Below are positions 47,177 to 55,232 of a DNA stretch of 64,000 nt, piece after piece. This stretch comes from Pyxidicoccus trucidator (GTDB lineage Bacteria > Myxococcota > Myxococcia > Myxococcales > Myxococcaceae), in NCBI RefSeq assembly GCF_010894435.1, contig NZ_JAAIXZ010000012.1, positions 1 to 64,000 on the forward strand, read 5' to 3'. Position 1 is the stretch's first letter, and every line of letters starts with the position of its first letter. The position numbers and the translations under genes are program-made. Below the pieces are notes generated by a model, which ran no database searches, had not been told where the DNA came from, and saw nothing but the letters and a program-made list of their open reading frames with translations.

Positions 47177-47599
47177 TCACTTGGAATGGGTGAACAAGGC
47201 AACCACCGCGGCGTCCAGCCCCTCGGGGTCCAGGACGGTTACTCCCAGACCACCCAACCGGGCGACTCCCCGGATGGCGGGTGTCAGCTTCCCGGGCGCC
47301 GCGCTGACCCTCTCCACCGCCTCGATACCGTCTACATCCGTCACCAGCAGCCCCAAGTCACGCCGGCCCCGGTCCAATAGCACCACCCGTGCCGACGGCG
47401 TGGGGCCCTCCGGGAGGCTCAGGAGCTGCCGCAATTCCACCACCGTCACGACCCGGCCGCGAAGATTCATCACCCCGGTAATCGCCGAGGGGGCGCGGGG
47501 CACCCGGGTGAAGCGCTCCGGAGGCACGACGACCTCCCGCACCGCCGATAGCGGCAGCCCGTAGCGCTCTTTCTCCACCCGGAAGATGACGTGCCGCAC
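47177..47599 (-). CDS. difC: CheW-type adaptor, DifC-like
   Basis: 140 residues. The CheW fold shows in [39 protein letters not shown] and [20 protein letters not shown]. It should bridge the MCP and the CheA-type kinase. The start is a GTG at 47599 without a strong ribosome site. DifC is the expected orthologue from gene order. Confidence 0.85.
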   Translation of the reverse strand: MRHVIFRVEKERYGLPLSAVREVVVPPERFTRVPRAPSAITGVMNLRGRVVTVVELRQLLSLPEGPTPSARVVLLDRGRRDLGLLVTDVDGIEAVERVSAAPGKLTPAIRGVARLGGLGVTVLDPEGLDAAVVALFTHSK

Positions 47600-47650
47600 A
47601 GGAGTAACGTTCTATCAGCTTTGAAATGGCTGGAACGCGGAGCCCTCTCG

Positions 47651-48265
47651 CTATCGCTTGGACCGGGACGCAGCCGCCGTGCCACGCCGCGTCGCGGCAG
47701 CCGGGACCTTCTTCGCCGCCGCCTTCTTCGTGGCAGCCGACTTCGCCACCACGTTCTTCTTCGCCGGAGTCTTCTTCACCGCAGCCGACTTCGCCACCAC
47801 GTTCTTCGCCGGAGTCTTCTTCACGGGGGCCGGCTTCGACAGGGCCTTCTTCGCGGCGGCCGGTTTCGACACCACGTTGGCCGCGCCGCCCATCGCCTTG
47901 AGCACCCGCTGGGGGGCCACGGCGCGGAAGCTCTCGTGCACCCACTGGCCGAGCAGCTCCACGGGGACGTCGTCGCCGACCTTGAAGGTGGACGTCACCC
48001 AGCCGCTCTTGCCCATGCCGTACCCGGTGGGCGCGGTGAAGGGGAGCGTCAGCGCCGCCTCGTTGGAGTCCGGCAGCTTGGTGGTGACGGTGAGCCCCGC
48101 GTCCTCCAGCACCAGGATGGCGAACATCTTCCCCTTCACCTTGGCGGCGCGGTGGCCCCAGGGGAAGTCCTCGGTGGCCTCGGGCAGCGCGAGCATCACC
48201 TCGCGCAGGCGGTCCTCGGCGGCCTTCAGCTTCGGGTCCGGATTCGTGAGGGGAATCGTGCTCAT
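47651..48265 (-). CDS. MmcQ/YjbR family protein with histone-H1-like tail
   Basis: 204 residues. Residues 12-125 are a MmcQ/YjbR fold ([40 protein letters not shown]). Residues 130-204 are a Lys/Ala/Pro tail of repeated [10 protein letters not shown] and [12 protein letters not shown] units, as in bacterial H1-like DNA-binding proteins; the tail recalls that of the phasin-like protein at 18871-19389. It occupies the place of difB in the dif order, between the MCP and the CheW-type gene, and its ATG overlaps the MCP stop. DNA binding is inferred from the tail. Confidence 0.75.
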   Translation of the reverse strand: MSTIPLTNPDPKLKAAEDRLREVMLALPEATEDFPWGHRAAKVKGKMFAILVLEDAGLTVTTKLPDSNEAALTLPFTAPTGYGMGKSGWVTSTFKVGDDVPVELLGQWVHESFRAVAPQRVLKAMGGAANVVSKPAAAKKALSKPAPVKKTPAKNVVAKSAAVKKTPAKKNVVAKSAATKKAAAKKVPAAATRRGTAAASRSKR

Positions 48266-49644
48266 GGGCTCAGGCGGAAGCTGCGCACGACGCTCTGCAG
48301 CTCGACGGAGAGGTTGGTCAGCTCGCTGGCCAGCGACGTCATGCGCGACACGGCGGCCGTCTGCTCCTGGATGACTTCCTGGATGGCCTCGGTGGAGGAC
48401 GCGTTGTTGCGCGCCACCAGCTTGATTTCCTCGATGGCCTTCACCATCTCCTCGCTGCCCTTGAGCTGCTCGCGGGTGCTGTCGGAGATGAGGTGCACCT
48501 TCTCCGCGCCCTTGCGGATGGTGTCGGTGATGGCGCCCATGGAGCGGACGATGTTGCCCAGGTCCTCGCGGCCCTCGGCCAGCTCGGCGATTCCTTCCTT
48601 CATGGCGCTGACCACGGAGGAGGACTGCCCGGAGATGTCGCGCGCCAGCTTGGAGATCTGCTCGGCGGACCGGCCGGCGCTCTCCGCCAGCTTGCGGACC
48701 TCATCGGCGACCACCGCGAAGCCGCGGCCGTACTCACCGGCGCGGGCCGCTTCGATGGTGGCGTTGAGCGCGAGCAGGTTGGTCTGCTGCGCCACCTGGG
48801 TAATCGCGTCGACAATCTTGGAGATTTCCTGCGTCTTCTCGCCGAAGGCGAACACCTGCTGGCTGGCGGACTCGATGCGGTTGAAGACCTTCTTCACCTT
48901 GTCGCCGGCCAGCCGCGCGGCCTTGGAGCCATCCTCGGCCGCGCCGCTCGTCTCGGCCGTCGTCTTCGCGGCGTCCTCGGCGCTGGCGGTGGTGCGCTGG
49001 ATGCTGCCGGCCATCTCGGTGATGACCTTCGAGGCCTTGGACACGAGCTGCGACTGCGACTCGGCGCCGGAGGCAATCTTGTTCATCGACGAGCCCACCT
49101 CCTCGGTGGACCCGTTGACGTTCTCCGCCGAGCGCTGCAGGTCGATGGCGGTATCGGCCACGCTCTTGGCCGTCTCCTGAATCTTGCCCACCAGCTCGCG
49201 CAGGTTCTCCTGCATGCGGGTGATGGCGCCGGTCAGCTCGTCGATTTCGTCGCGGGTGCTGCCACCCTCGGCGGCCACCGGCTTGGACAGGTCGCCCTGG
49301 GAGATTTCGTAGGCGGAGCGGCTGAGGACCTTCACGCGGGTGACGCGCGCGAGCAGCGAGGGCAGCAGCGCCGCCGCGGCGCCGGTGATGAAGATGGCGA
49401 CACCGCCACGGACGAGGTCCTTCCAGATGCCGGGCCCGGGGGCCAGCTCCCGGAAGAGGATGTCCGAGGTGAACATCCACACGGTGAGGAGCATCCCAAG
49501 GACGACGTAGCCGTTGAGAATCTTCCGGTGGAGGGAGACCTCACGCGTGGAACGGGGGCTGTCCACGGCCCGCAGCAGTCGCTGGACGGGCTCGCGGCGG
49601 GGAGTGAGTCCGGGGGAGGTGTCGTCACGAAGGGGACGGCGCAC
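48262..49644 (-). CDS. difA: Methyl-accepting chemotaxis protein, DifA-like
   Basis: 460 residues. Two N-terminal membrane helices (about 46-65 and 80-100; [12 protein letters not shown] and [14 protein letters not shown]) enclose a very short outer loop of about 22 residues, then a HAMP-like domain and a long signalling coiled coil. The kinase-contact hairpin is [20 protein letters not shown] followed by [16 protein letters not shown] receptor with almost no periplasmic part is the known hallmark of M. xanthus DifA, which senses type IV pilus signals. The start is a GTG; a later start just before the first helix is possible. It follows thiL by 9 bases. Confidence 0.88.
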   Translation of the reverse strand: MRRPLRDDTSPGLTPRREPVQRLLRAVDSPRSTREVSLHRKILNGYVVLGMLLTVWMFTSDILFRELAPGPGIWKDLVRGGVAIFITGAAAALLPSLLARVTRVKVLSRSAYEISQGDLSKPVAAEGGSTRDEIDELTGAITRMQENLRELVGKIQETAKSVADTAIDLQRSAENVNGSTEEVGSSMNKIASGAESQSQLVSKASKVITEMAGSIQRTTASAEDAAKTTAETSGAAEDGSKAARLAGDKVKKVFNRIESASQQVFAFGEKTQEISKIVDAITQVAQQTNLLALNATIEAARAGEYGRGFAVVADEVRKLAESAGRSAEQISKLARDISGQSSSVVSAMKEGIAELAEGREDLGNIVRSMGAITDTIRKGAEKVHLISDSTREQLKGSEEMVKAIEEIKLVARNNASSTEAIQEVIQEQTAAVSRMTSLASELTNLSVELQSVVRSFRLSP

Positions 49645-49653
49645 GGGTTGCTT

Positions 49654-50649
49654 TCAGGGGGAAAGAAGCGTCACGGGTTTAGCCTTGCTGTTCGGCAGGG
49701 TCAATCCGGCGACAGGCTGGCGGAAGTGGTCGAACCCCTGCGGTGGTGGGAGAACGCGGCCTGTCGCATCCTGGCAAACCCACCCTTTCCCCTCGGAGAA
49801 GTGGCCAATCCGGGTGACGGGCTGGTCCGCCCGGGCGCACGCGCGCTCGAATGCCCGGCTGCGTCCCGAGGGAACGGCCAGCAGCAGCTCATAGTCCTCG
49901 CCTCCGGCCAGTGCGCCCTGGGGCCCGAGCGCCTTGCGCACCGCGGCCGTCATGGGCAGCCGCTCCAGCTCCACCGTGGCTCGCACCCGTGACGCCGCGC
50001 ACAGGTGGCCCAGGTCCTGCGCCAGGCCATCGGACACGTCGAGCGCCGCGGAGGCGAAGCGGGAGGCCAGCCGTCCCAGCGCCACGCGAGGCTCGGGACG
50101 GCGCTGGCGGCGCACGGCGGGGCCGCGCTTCAGGCCCGCGCGCAGGTGCACCAGACCCAGGCGCGCGTCGCCGAGGGTGCCGGACACATAGAGGAGGTCT
50201 CCAGGCCGGGCCCCCGCGCGGGTGAGGGGTGGGCGGGACAGCTCGCCCGCGGCGGTGAGGGTGATGGACAGCTCGCGCGCGGAGGTGAAGTTGCCGCCAA
50301 CCAGGAAGATTCTGTGCGCGCGGGCCAGCGCCGCCATGCCGCGCGCGAGGCCCGCCAGGTCGCGGAGGGGGAAGTCCTTCGGCAGCGCGAGCGCGCAGAC
50401 GAACCAGCGCGGGGTGGCGCCCATGGACGCGAGGTCGGAGAGGTTCACCGCCAGGGCCTTGTGGCCGATGTCCCCGGGCGAGAAGGCCGCGCGGGTGAAG
50501 TGGACGTCCTCCACCACGGCGTCGGTGGTGACGCACAGCGCGCCGCGCGAAGGGGCGAGCACGGCGCAGTCGTCCCCGGGCCCCACGGGCACGCGGGCCC
50601 GTGGAAAGTGGCTCAGGAAGCGGCGGATGAAGTCGAACTCACCGGGCAT
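49654..50649 (-). CDS. thiL: Thiamine-monophosphate kinase
   Basis: 331 residues; phosphorylates thiamine monophosphate to the diphosphate cofactor. It is recognised by GEFDFIRRF, VPVGPGDDCAVL, TTDAVVEDVHF, NLSDLASMGATPRW and LYVSGTLGDARLG, all conserved in ThiL with the Asp residues that bind magnesium. It lies between the cyclase gene (9 bases) and the MCP gene (9 bases), so a housekeeping enzyme is embedded in the signalling run. Confidence 0.9.
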   Translation of the reverse strand: MPGEFDFIRRFLSHFPRARVPVGPGDDCAVLAPSRGALCVTTDAVVEDVHFTRAAFSPGDIGHKALAVNLSDLASMGATPRWFVCALALPKDFPLRDLAGLARGMAALARAHRIFLVGGNFTSARELSITLTAAGELSRPPLTRAGARPGDLLYVSGTLGDARLGLVHLRAGLKRGPAVRRQRRPEPRVALGRLASRFASAALDVSDGLAQDLGHLCAASRVRATVELERLPMTAAVRKALGPQGALAGGEDYELLLAVPSGRSRAFERACARADQPVTRIGHFSEGKGWVCQDATGRVLPPPQGFDHFRQPVAGLTLPNSKAKPVTLLSP

Positions 50650-50658
50650 CCGAATCCC

Positions 50659-52692
50659 CTACTTGCTGTCGAGCACGAAGACGCCATCCCAGTCCTCGGG
50701 CGGCGGCGAGAGGAGCATGGACTCGCAGCGCGCGGCGAAGCGGGCCGAGGCCTTGTCCTCCGGAGACGCGAGGAAGGCGAGGCGCGCGGCGGCGAAGTCG
50801 CGCTCCCGGTAGAGGGCGAGCCCCTCGGCGAAGCGCGCGAGGTGGGGCGGGGGCGGAGTGTCCGCCCGGCCGACGAGCTCGAACACGCGGACCGGCTGCT
50901 GCTTGCCCTTGACGCGCACAAGGTCCAGCTCGCGTGCCCGCACCACGCCGCGCGCGGCGGTGAGGGTGTCCTCGGCCACCAGGGTGCGGGTGCCGTAGAA
51001 CTTGGCGGCGCCCTCCAGCCGCGAGGCGAGGTTCACCGCGTCGCCGATGACGGTGTAGTCCTGGGCCACGCTGGAGCCGATGTTGCCGGCGATGGCCTGC
51101 CCGGTGTTGATGCCGATGCGGCAGTCGAGCCGGGGCAGCCCCCGCGCCTCGAACATGGGCGCGAGCCGCTCCACCACCGCCACCAGGTCCAGCGCGGTGA
51201 GGCACGCGCGCGCCGCGTGGTCTTCTTGCGGAAGCGGCGCGTTCCAGAAGCACATGATGGCGTCGCCGATGAACTTGTCGAGCGTCGCACCGTGCTGGGT
51301 CAGCACCCCCGTCGCCTGCTCGAAGTAGGTGTTGAGGAGGGCGACGAGCTCTTCCGGGCTCATCTGCTCGCTCATGGAGGTGAAGCCCACCAGGTCGCTG
51401 AAGAGCACGGTGAGCATCTTCCGCTCGCCGCCGGGAGCGGCCTTCTCAGGGTGCTTGAGGAGCTCGTCCACCACCTGGGGTGAGAGGTAGCGCTTGAAGA
51501 GGCCCTTGATCTGGTCCCTCTGCCGCAGGCCGCCGACCATCTCATTGAAGGACTGCGCCACCCGGCCCACCTCGTCCGTGCCCCGCACGGGCACCTCGAC
51601 GGAGAGGTCCCCCAGGCGCACCCGGTCCACCGCCGCCTCCAATTGCACGAGCGGCGCCGCCATGCTCCGCGCCATGAACACCGCCGCCGCCAGCGCGAAG
51701 AGCGCCATGCCCACGGCGGTGGGGATGAACCAGCGATGAAAGCGCTGGAGGATGGGGTTGATCTCCGCGTCGAAGTCGCGCAGCACGAACACCTGGCCGA
51801 TGCTGGCGCCGTCCACGCCGCGCAGCACGTCCTCTCGCACGAGGTAGTGCGTGTCCCCGAGGTACAAGTCGCGGGCCTGACCCGGCTGCCAGCCGTCGCT
51901 CTCGAACCGGGTGCCGACAGGGACCTGTGAGGCCAGCGCTCCGTCCGTGGCGCGCACGGCGAAGCGGGCGCGGGTGTCCGCCACCTGGGGGCTGGAGGCG
52001 CGCGGTTCCGTCAGGTCCTCCAGCAGCACGTCCCCCACCCACTGGCCGGACAGCACCACGCCCACCACGACCACCTTGTCCTTGTCCCGCCGCGCACCAG
52101 TGGCCGGCTGGGCGTGGACGAGCATCAGGTCGCCCTCGCGGAGCTGCTCCGGGGGGACGAAGGTGAAGGGCAGCGCGCGGAGCTGGGCGGGAGACCAGAG
52201 CGCGGAGGCCGGGCCGCCGCGCAGCGCCGTGTCGAGCAGGGGGATGGACAGCGGCCCGTCGCCCAGCTGCTCCGAGTCCGCGCGGGTGTAGACGAGGCGG
52301 CCGCTGGCATTGAAGAAGGCCCAGGGCAGCAGGGCGCCGCGGCTCCAGCCGAAGGCCTCGGTGTCCGCGGAGTCGATGACCTCGCGGGCGCTGACGATGC
52401 CCTCCGTCTCCGAGCTCGCGTCGCCGAGCCCGGCCTCGGCGTCCAAGGAGTTCACCGACAGGGACATCTCCTTGAAGGAGCGGTCCCGCGTCCGCGTCTC
52501 GGCCACGTCGCGGGTGCGCTTCTGGCTGGCCCGGGCGCGCTGCTGAAAGTCCTCCAGCGTGCGCTCCAGGTAGCTGGCGATCTTCTCCTCCGCCGCCGCC
52601 CGCACCACGAAGGTGGTGAGCAGCAGCGCCGAGGCGAGCGCCGTCCCCGCGAGCGCCATGAAGGCGAGGCTGAGCTTCCGGGAGAGCGTCAC
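50659..52692 (-). CDS. Membrane adenylate/guanylate cyclase with HAMP domain
   Basis: 677 residues from a GTG. N-terminal membrane helix at about 8-33, a periplasmic sensor domain (about 35-330), a second helix at about 333-352 and a HAMP domain (ARSMAAPLVQLEAAVDRVRL). The class III cyclase domain (about 420-610) has the metal Asp in LFSDLVGFTS and GDAIMCFW, and the transition-state block DAVNLASRLE with Asn and Arg, so it looks active. The substrate-specifying residues suggest adenylate (a Lys in LDKFIGD), but this was read by eye. Linked to thiL and the MCP by 9-base gaps. Confidence 0.86.
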   Translation of the reverse strand: MTLSRKLSLAFMALAGTALASALLLTTFVVRAAAEEKIASYLERTLEDFQQRARASQKRTRDVAETRTRDRSFKEMSLSVNSLDAEAGLGDASSETEGIVSAREVIDSADTEAFGWSRGALLPWAFFNASGRLVYTRADSEQLGDGPLSIPLLDTALRGGPASALWSPAQLRALPFTFVPPEQLREGDLMLVHAQPATGARRDKDKVVVVGVVLSGQWVGDVLLEDLTEPRASSPQVADTRARFAVRATDGALASQVPVGTRFESDGWQPGQARDLYLGDTHYLVREDVLRGVDGASIGQVFVLRDFDAEINPILQRFHRWFIPTAVGMALFALAAAVFMARSMAAPLVQLEAAVDRVRLGDLSVEVPVRGTDEVGRVAQSFNEMVGGLRQRDQIKGLFKRYLSPQVVDELLKHPEKAAPGGERKMLTVLFSDLVGFTSMSEQMSPEELVALLNTYFEQATGVLTQHGATLDKFIGDAIMCFWNAPLPQEDHAARACLTALDLVAVVERLAPMFEARGLPRLDCRIGINTGQAIAGNIGSSVAQDYTVIGDAVNLASRLEGAAKFYGTRTLVAEDTLTAARGVVRARELDLVRVKGKQQPVRVFELVGRADTPPPPHLARFAEGLALYRERDFAAARLAFLASPEDKASARFAARCESMLLSPPPEDWDGVFVLDSK

Positions 52693-52697
52693 GGCGC

Positions 52698-53402
52698 TTA
52701 GGGAGCCTTGCCCGAGTAGTCCGGCCGGGGGCCGTACTTCTTGCCGCGCTTGTCCAGGTGGCTGTCGTCGACGCGCGTCTCCACGAGCCGCAGCGTGGCC
52801 GTGCTGGCGCGGCCCGCCTCCACGACGACCTCCGCGCGGGAGATGTCGCTCTTCTCGTCCCGCCGATGCACGGCGAAGATGGGATGGCGCCCGGGAGGCA
52901 CGCCGCGCAGCACGAAGCGCCCGTCCTTGTCCGTCACCGCGAAGGCGCGGTTGGGCACCACCACCAGCGTCGCCACCATCTGCTCGTGGATGTCGCAGTA
53001 GACGTCGATGATGCCCGTCTTCTTGAACGTCTCCACGTACTTCTCGCCCGGCCGGTTCTTGCCCGCGTCGAACTTGCGAGCCACCGAGCGCGAGAAGACG
53101 TTGTGCAGCACCACGTCCTTGTTCTCGAACTCCACCTTCTGCCCCGCGACGATGGGCAGCACGCTGGGGAAGAACGTCTTGTCGCGCTGGCTCATCCGCG
53201 CCACCTCGGCCGGAGGCTCTTCCGTGTAGCCGGTGAGGTAGACCACCACGCCGGAGCGGTCCGCCTTCGGCTGCGGCTTCCCATCCGGTCCAATGACCGA
53301 GATTTCCACCACGCCCTCGACGCGGCCCGGCTCGGCGGCCCCGGCGAGCGGCGCGGCCAGCAGGAGCACCAGGAGGAGGGGTTTCAGAGCGCGACTGCCC
53401 AT
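52698..53402 (-). CDS. Exported cupredoxin-like copper protein
   Basis: 234 residues from the ATG at 53402; a longer frame to 53783 is the shadow of the neighbouring gene. After a signal peptide (LVLLLAAPLAGAAE) comes a plastocyanin/azurin-like domain with all four type-1 copper ligands: His in VVLHNVFS and Cys, His and Met in DVYCDIHEQM. The C-terminal third is a carboxypeptidase-regulatory-like beta-sandwich (DKDGRFVLRGVPPGRHPIFA). It is periplasmic and probably carries electrons or binds copper. The start overlaps the end of the next gene upstream by 19 bases. Confidence 0.8.
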   Translation of the reverse strand: MGSRALKPLLLVLLLAAPLAGAAEPGRVEGVVEISVIGPDGKPQPKADRSGVVVYLTGYTEEPPAEVARMSQRDKTFFPSVLPIVAGQKVEFENKDVVLHNVFSRSVARKFDAGKNRPGEKYVETFKKTGIIDVYCDIHEQMVATLVVVPNRAFAVTDKDGRFVLRGVPPGRHPIFAVHRRDEKSDISRAEVVVEAGRASTATLRLVETRVDDSHLDKRGKKYGPRPDYSGKAP

Positions 53403-54151
53403 ATGAGCCTCGGCATGAAGCGGGGGGTTTCGGAGGACACGGCCGTCAGGCCGAACATTGTGCCAGCGGTCAGCCAGGTCCGGCCGAAGGACCACGCCAC
53501 GCTCGGGCCGACGAAGAGGTGCGGGTCCTGGTCCAGCTCCCGCAGGCCGAACTCGCCGAAGGACTCGAGCGACAGCCGCAGCTCGTCCGGGATGAGGGGA
53601 TAGGACACCCCGGCGGAGTACGTCCCGAGGACGCGGGCCGGCCCCCCGTCGCCGCGCAGCGCGGGGATGCCCACCTGCAAGCCGAGGTCGAGCACCAGCC
53701 GCAGCCCGCTCTCCAGTTGGTACGAGCCGACGACGTCCACGTCCACGCGCGACGGGCCCGCCGTGTCGATGGCCTGGTGCCACACCGCGCGCACCAGCGG
53801 CTGGAAGGCGCGGTCATCGCCCCGGGGGAAGAGCCGGTAGCGGAAGTCGGCCTCGAAGGACTCGAGCTCGGTGACGTCGCGGTTGGCGCGCACCTGGAAG
53901 GGGATGGCCAGCTCCAGGTGCTGGCTCAGCCCGAGGACGGGGCCCCACCATATCCAGTACGCCGAGGGCCGCTCGGGAAACGCGGGAGCGCGGCTCCGGG
54001 CCCACAGCCACTGCTCCAGCTCGACATCGCCCTTGGGCGTGATTTCGGTGTCGAACGTCCAGATGAAGGGGCGACGGCCGGCCTCCGCGGGTGCGGCCCA
54101 CGCCAGCCCCACGAGACATGCCATCACTGCCGCCAGGCGGGCTGCGCGCAT
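53384..54151 (-). CDS. Outer-membrane beta-barrel-like protein
   Basis: 255 residues from the ATG at 54151 (GGAG 5 bases upstream; the frame to 54202 is not used). After a signal peptide (ACLVGLAWAAPAEA) come alternating hydrophobic strands typical of a barrel (LELAIPFQVRANRD, FEADFRYRLFP, LRLSLESFGEFGL), ending with a strand-like hydrophobic block RLIWAVAL. No family recognised. It is the first gene of the run that passes through the cyclase, thiL and the dif-like genes. Confidence 0.65.
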   Translation of the reverse strand: MRAARLAAVMACLVGLAWAAPAEAGRRPFIWTFDTEITPKGDVELEQWLWARSRAPAFPERPSAYWIWWGPVLGLSQHLELAIPFQVRANRDVTELESFEADFRYRLFPRGDDRAFQPLVRAVWHQAIDTAGPSRVDVDVVGSYQLESGLRLVLDLGLQVGIPALRGDGGPARVLGTYSAGVSYPLIPDELRLSLESFGEFGLRELDQDPHLFVGPSVAWSFGRTWLTAGTMFGLTAVSSETPRFMPRLIWAVAL

Positions 54152-54221
54152 TGAATCTCCCCGCCCCCGGACCTCGGGGACGCCTGCGCGAGTGACTATC
54201 ACAGGCCGTCCGCCGTCGAAC

Positions 54222-55154
54222 CTACTCGCTGCGCCGGTCTTCCTCTCCGAAGAGCTGGCTGAGGCTCACGTCGAGCTGGCTGTCCAGCACGGACAGGAAG
54301 CTCTGGAAGCCTCCGGCGGAGAGGTTCAGCCGGGCCTGCAGGTGGCGCCGGGTCTCCTCGTAGATGTGCTGCCGCGCGCTCTTCACCCAGCGCGACACGG
54401 TGGACTGGTTCACCCGCAGCAGCGCGCCCAACTCCGTGGTGGACAGCCGGTCGACGAAGTAGAGGCGGAGCAGGTGCCGCTCGTCGGAGGACAGCGTGGC
54501 GAAGGCCTCGCGCAGGGCCTGGCGGAACTCCACCTGGTGGCGCTGCTTGATGAGGTCCAGCTCCGCGTCGATGCCCGGCGAGGGGAGCGCCTCGAGCACC
54601 TCGGCCACGTGCTCGTCGGAGGCGGGCCTGTCGGCGGCGCGGAGCTTGAGGGCAATGCGCACGGCGGTGACCCGCACCCAGCTCATCAGCGCGCCCCGGC
54701 CGCTGTAGTCCAGGATTCGCGGCGCGTTGTCGGGCGTGCGGAGCAGGAGCTTCACGCGCGTCAATTGACAGACGTCATCGAGCTCCGCCGAGGACTGTTT
54801 CAGATAGGCGAGCAGTCCCGGCAGCTTCGCCAGGTAATGCTGCTCGAAGACCTCCGTCGCGGTGGGAAGGCCCTGCACGCACGCGCACGCGAGATAGAGC
54901 TCCTCCAGCGAGAGCAGCTCGAGGAGCGCGGTGATGGAAGTGTCGGGGCCCGCCTCGGGCAGCCGCTCGGCGAGGTGCTTCACGAACAGCGCGGGAGGAA
55001 GCGACACGGTATTCCACCGCGCGCGTGAGGAATTCCACGCACGGTTGAGAAGACTTTCGAGCGCGGGGATGTCCCCTGGAGCCACCTGCCGTCCCCTGGC
55101 ATGTGCCAGAAGTGTTGCCACCAGCTCCGGCGCGTCTCCCATGGTGTGCCCCAT
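54222..55154 (-). CDS. Sigma-70 factor of the Myxococcales family 1 type
   Basis: 310 residues. The N-terminal 120 residues contain helical motifs specific to the family (LLELLSLEELYLACACVQGL, then FEQHYLAKLPGLLAYLKQ). Region 2 (about 125-165, LDDVCQLTRVKLL, MSWVRVTAVRIAL) and region 4 (about 210-265, LSSDERHLLRLYFVDRLSTT, NQSTVSRWVK) are clear. This matches the TIGR03001-type sigma factors known only from Myxococcales. It is divergent from the giant kinase-STAND gene 78 bases away, whose first 60 residues include an Hx3Cx2C motif like that of anti-sigma factors, so the two may be partners. Confidence 0.8.
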   Translation of the reverse strand: MGHTMGDAPELVATLLAHARGRQVAPGDIPALESLLNRAWNSSRARWNTVSLPPALFVKHLAERLPEAGPDTSITALLELLSLEELYLACACVQGLPTATEVFEQHYLAKLPGLLAYLKQSSAELDDVCQLTRVKLLLRTPDNAPRILDYSGRGALMSWVRVTAVRIALKLRAADRPASDEHVAEVLEALPSPGIDAELDLIKQRHQVEFRQALREAFATLSSDERHLLRLYFVDRLSTTELGALLRVNQSTVSRWVKSARQHIYEETRRHLQARLNLSAGGFQSFLSVLDSQLDVSLSQLFGEEDRRSE

Positions 55155-55232
55155 CCCCTCGCACCCCGTCGGCGGGCGAGGGGGGTGTTGAAAAGCTGTC
55201 AGTCTGTTTGCGAGACTCTCGCACCACTCACC
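55155..55232. promoter_or_regulatory. Divergent sigma/kinase promoter region
   Basis: 78 bases shared by two divergent genes. No clear promoter box or operator was found; the kinase ATG has no good ribosome site, which would fit a leaderless transcript. Confidence 0.35.

Noticed and set aside
47840-48000. Frameshift in the YjbR/H1-like gene
   Set aside because: The Lys/Ala-rich tail is in one continuous frame and is a normal type of tail.
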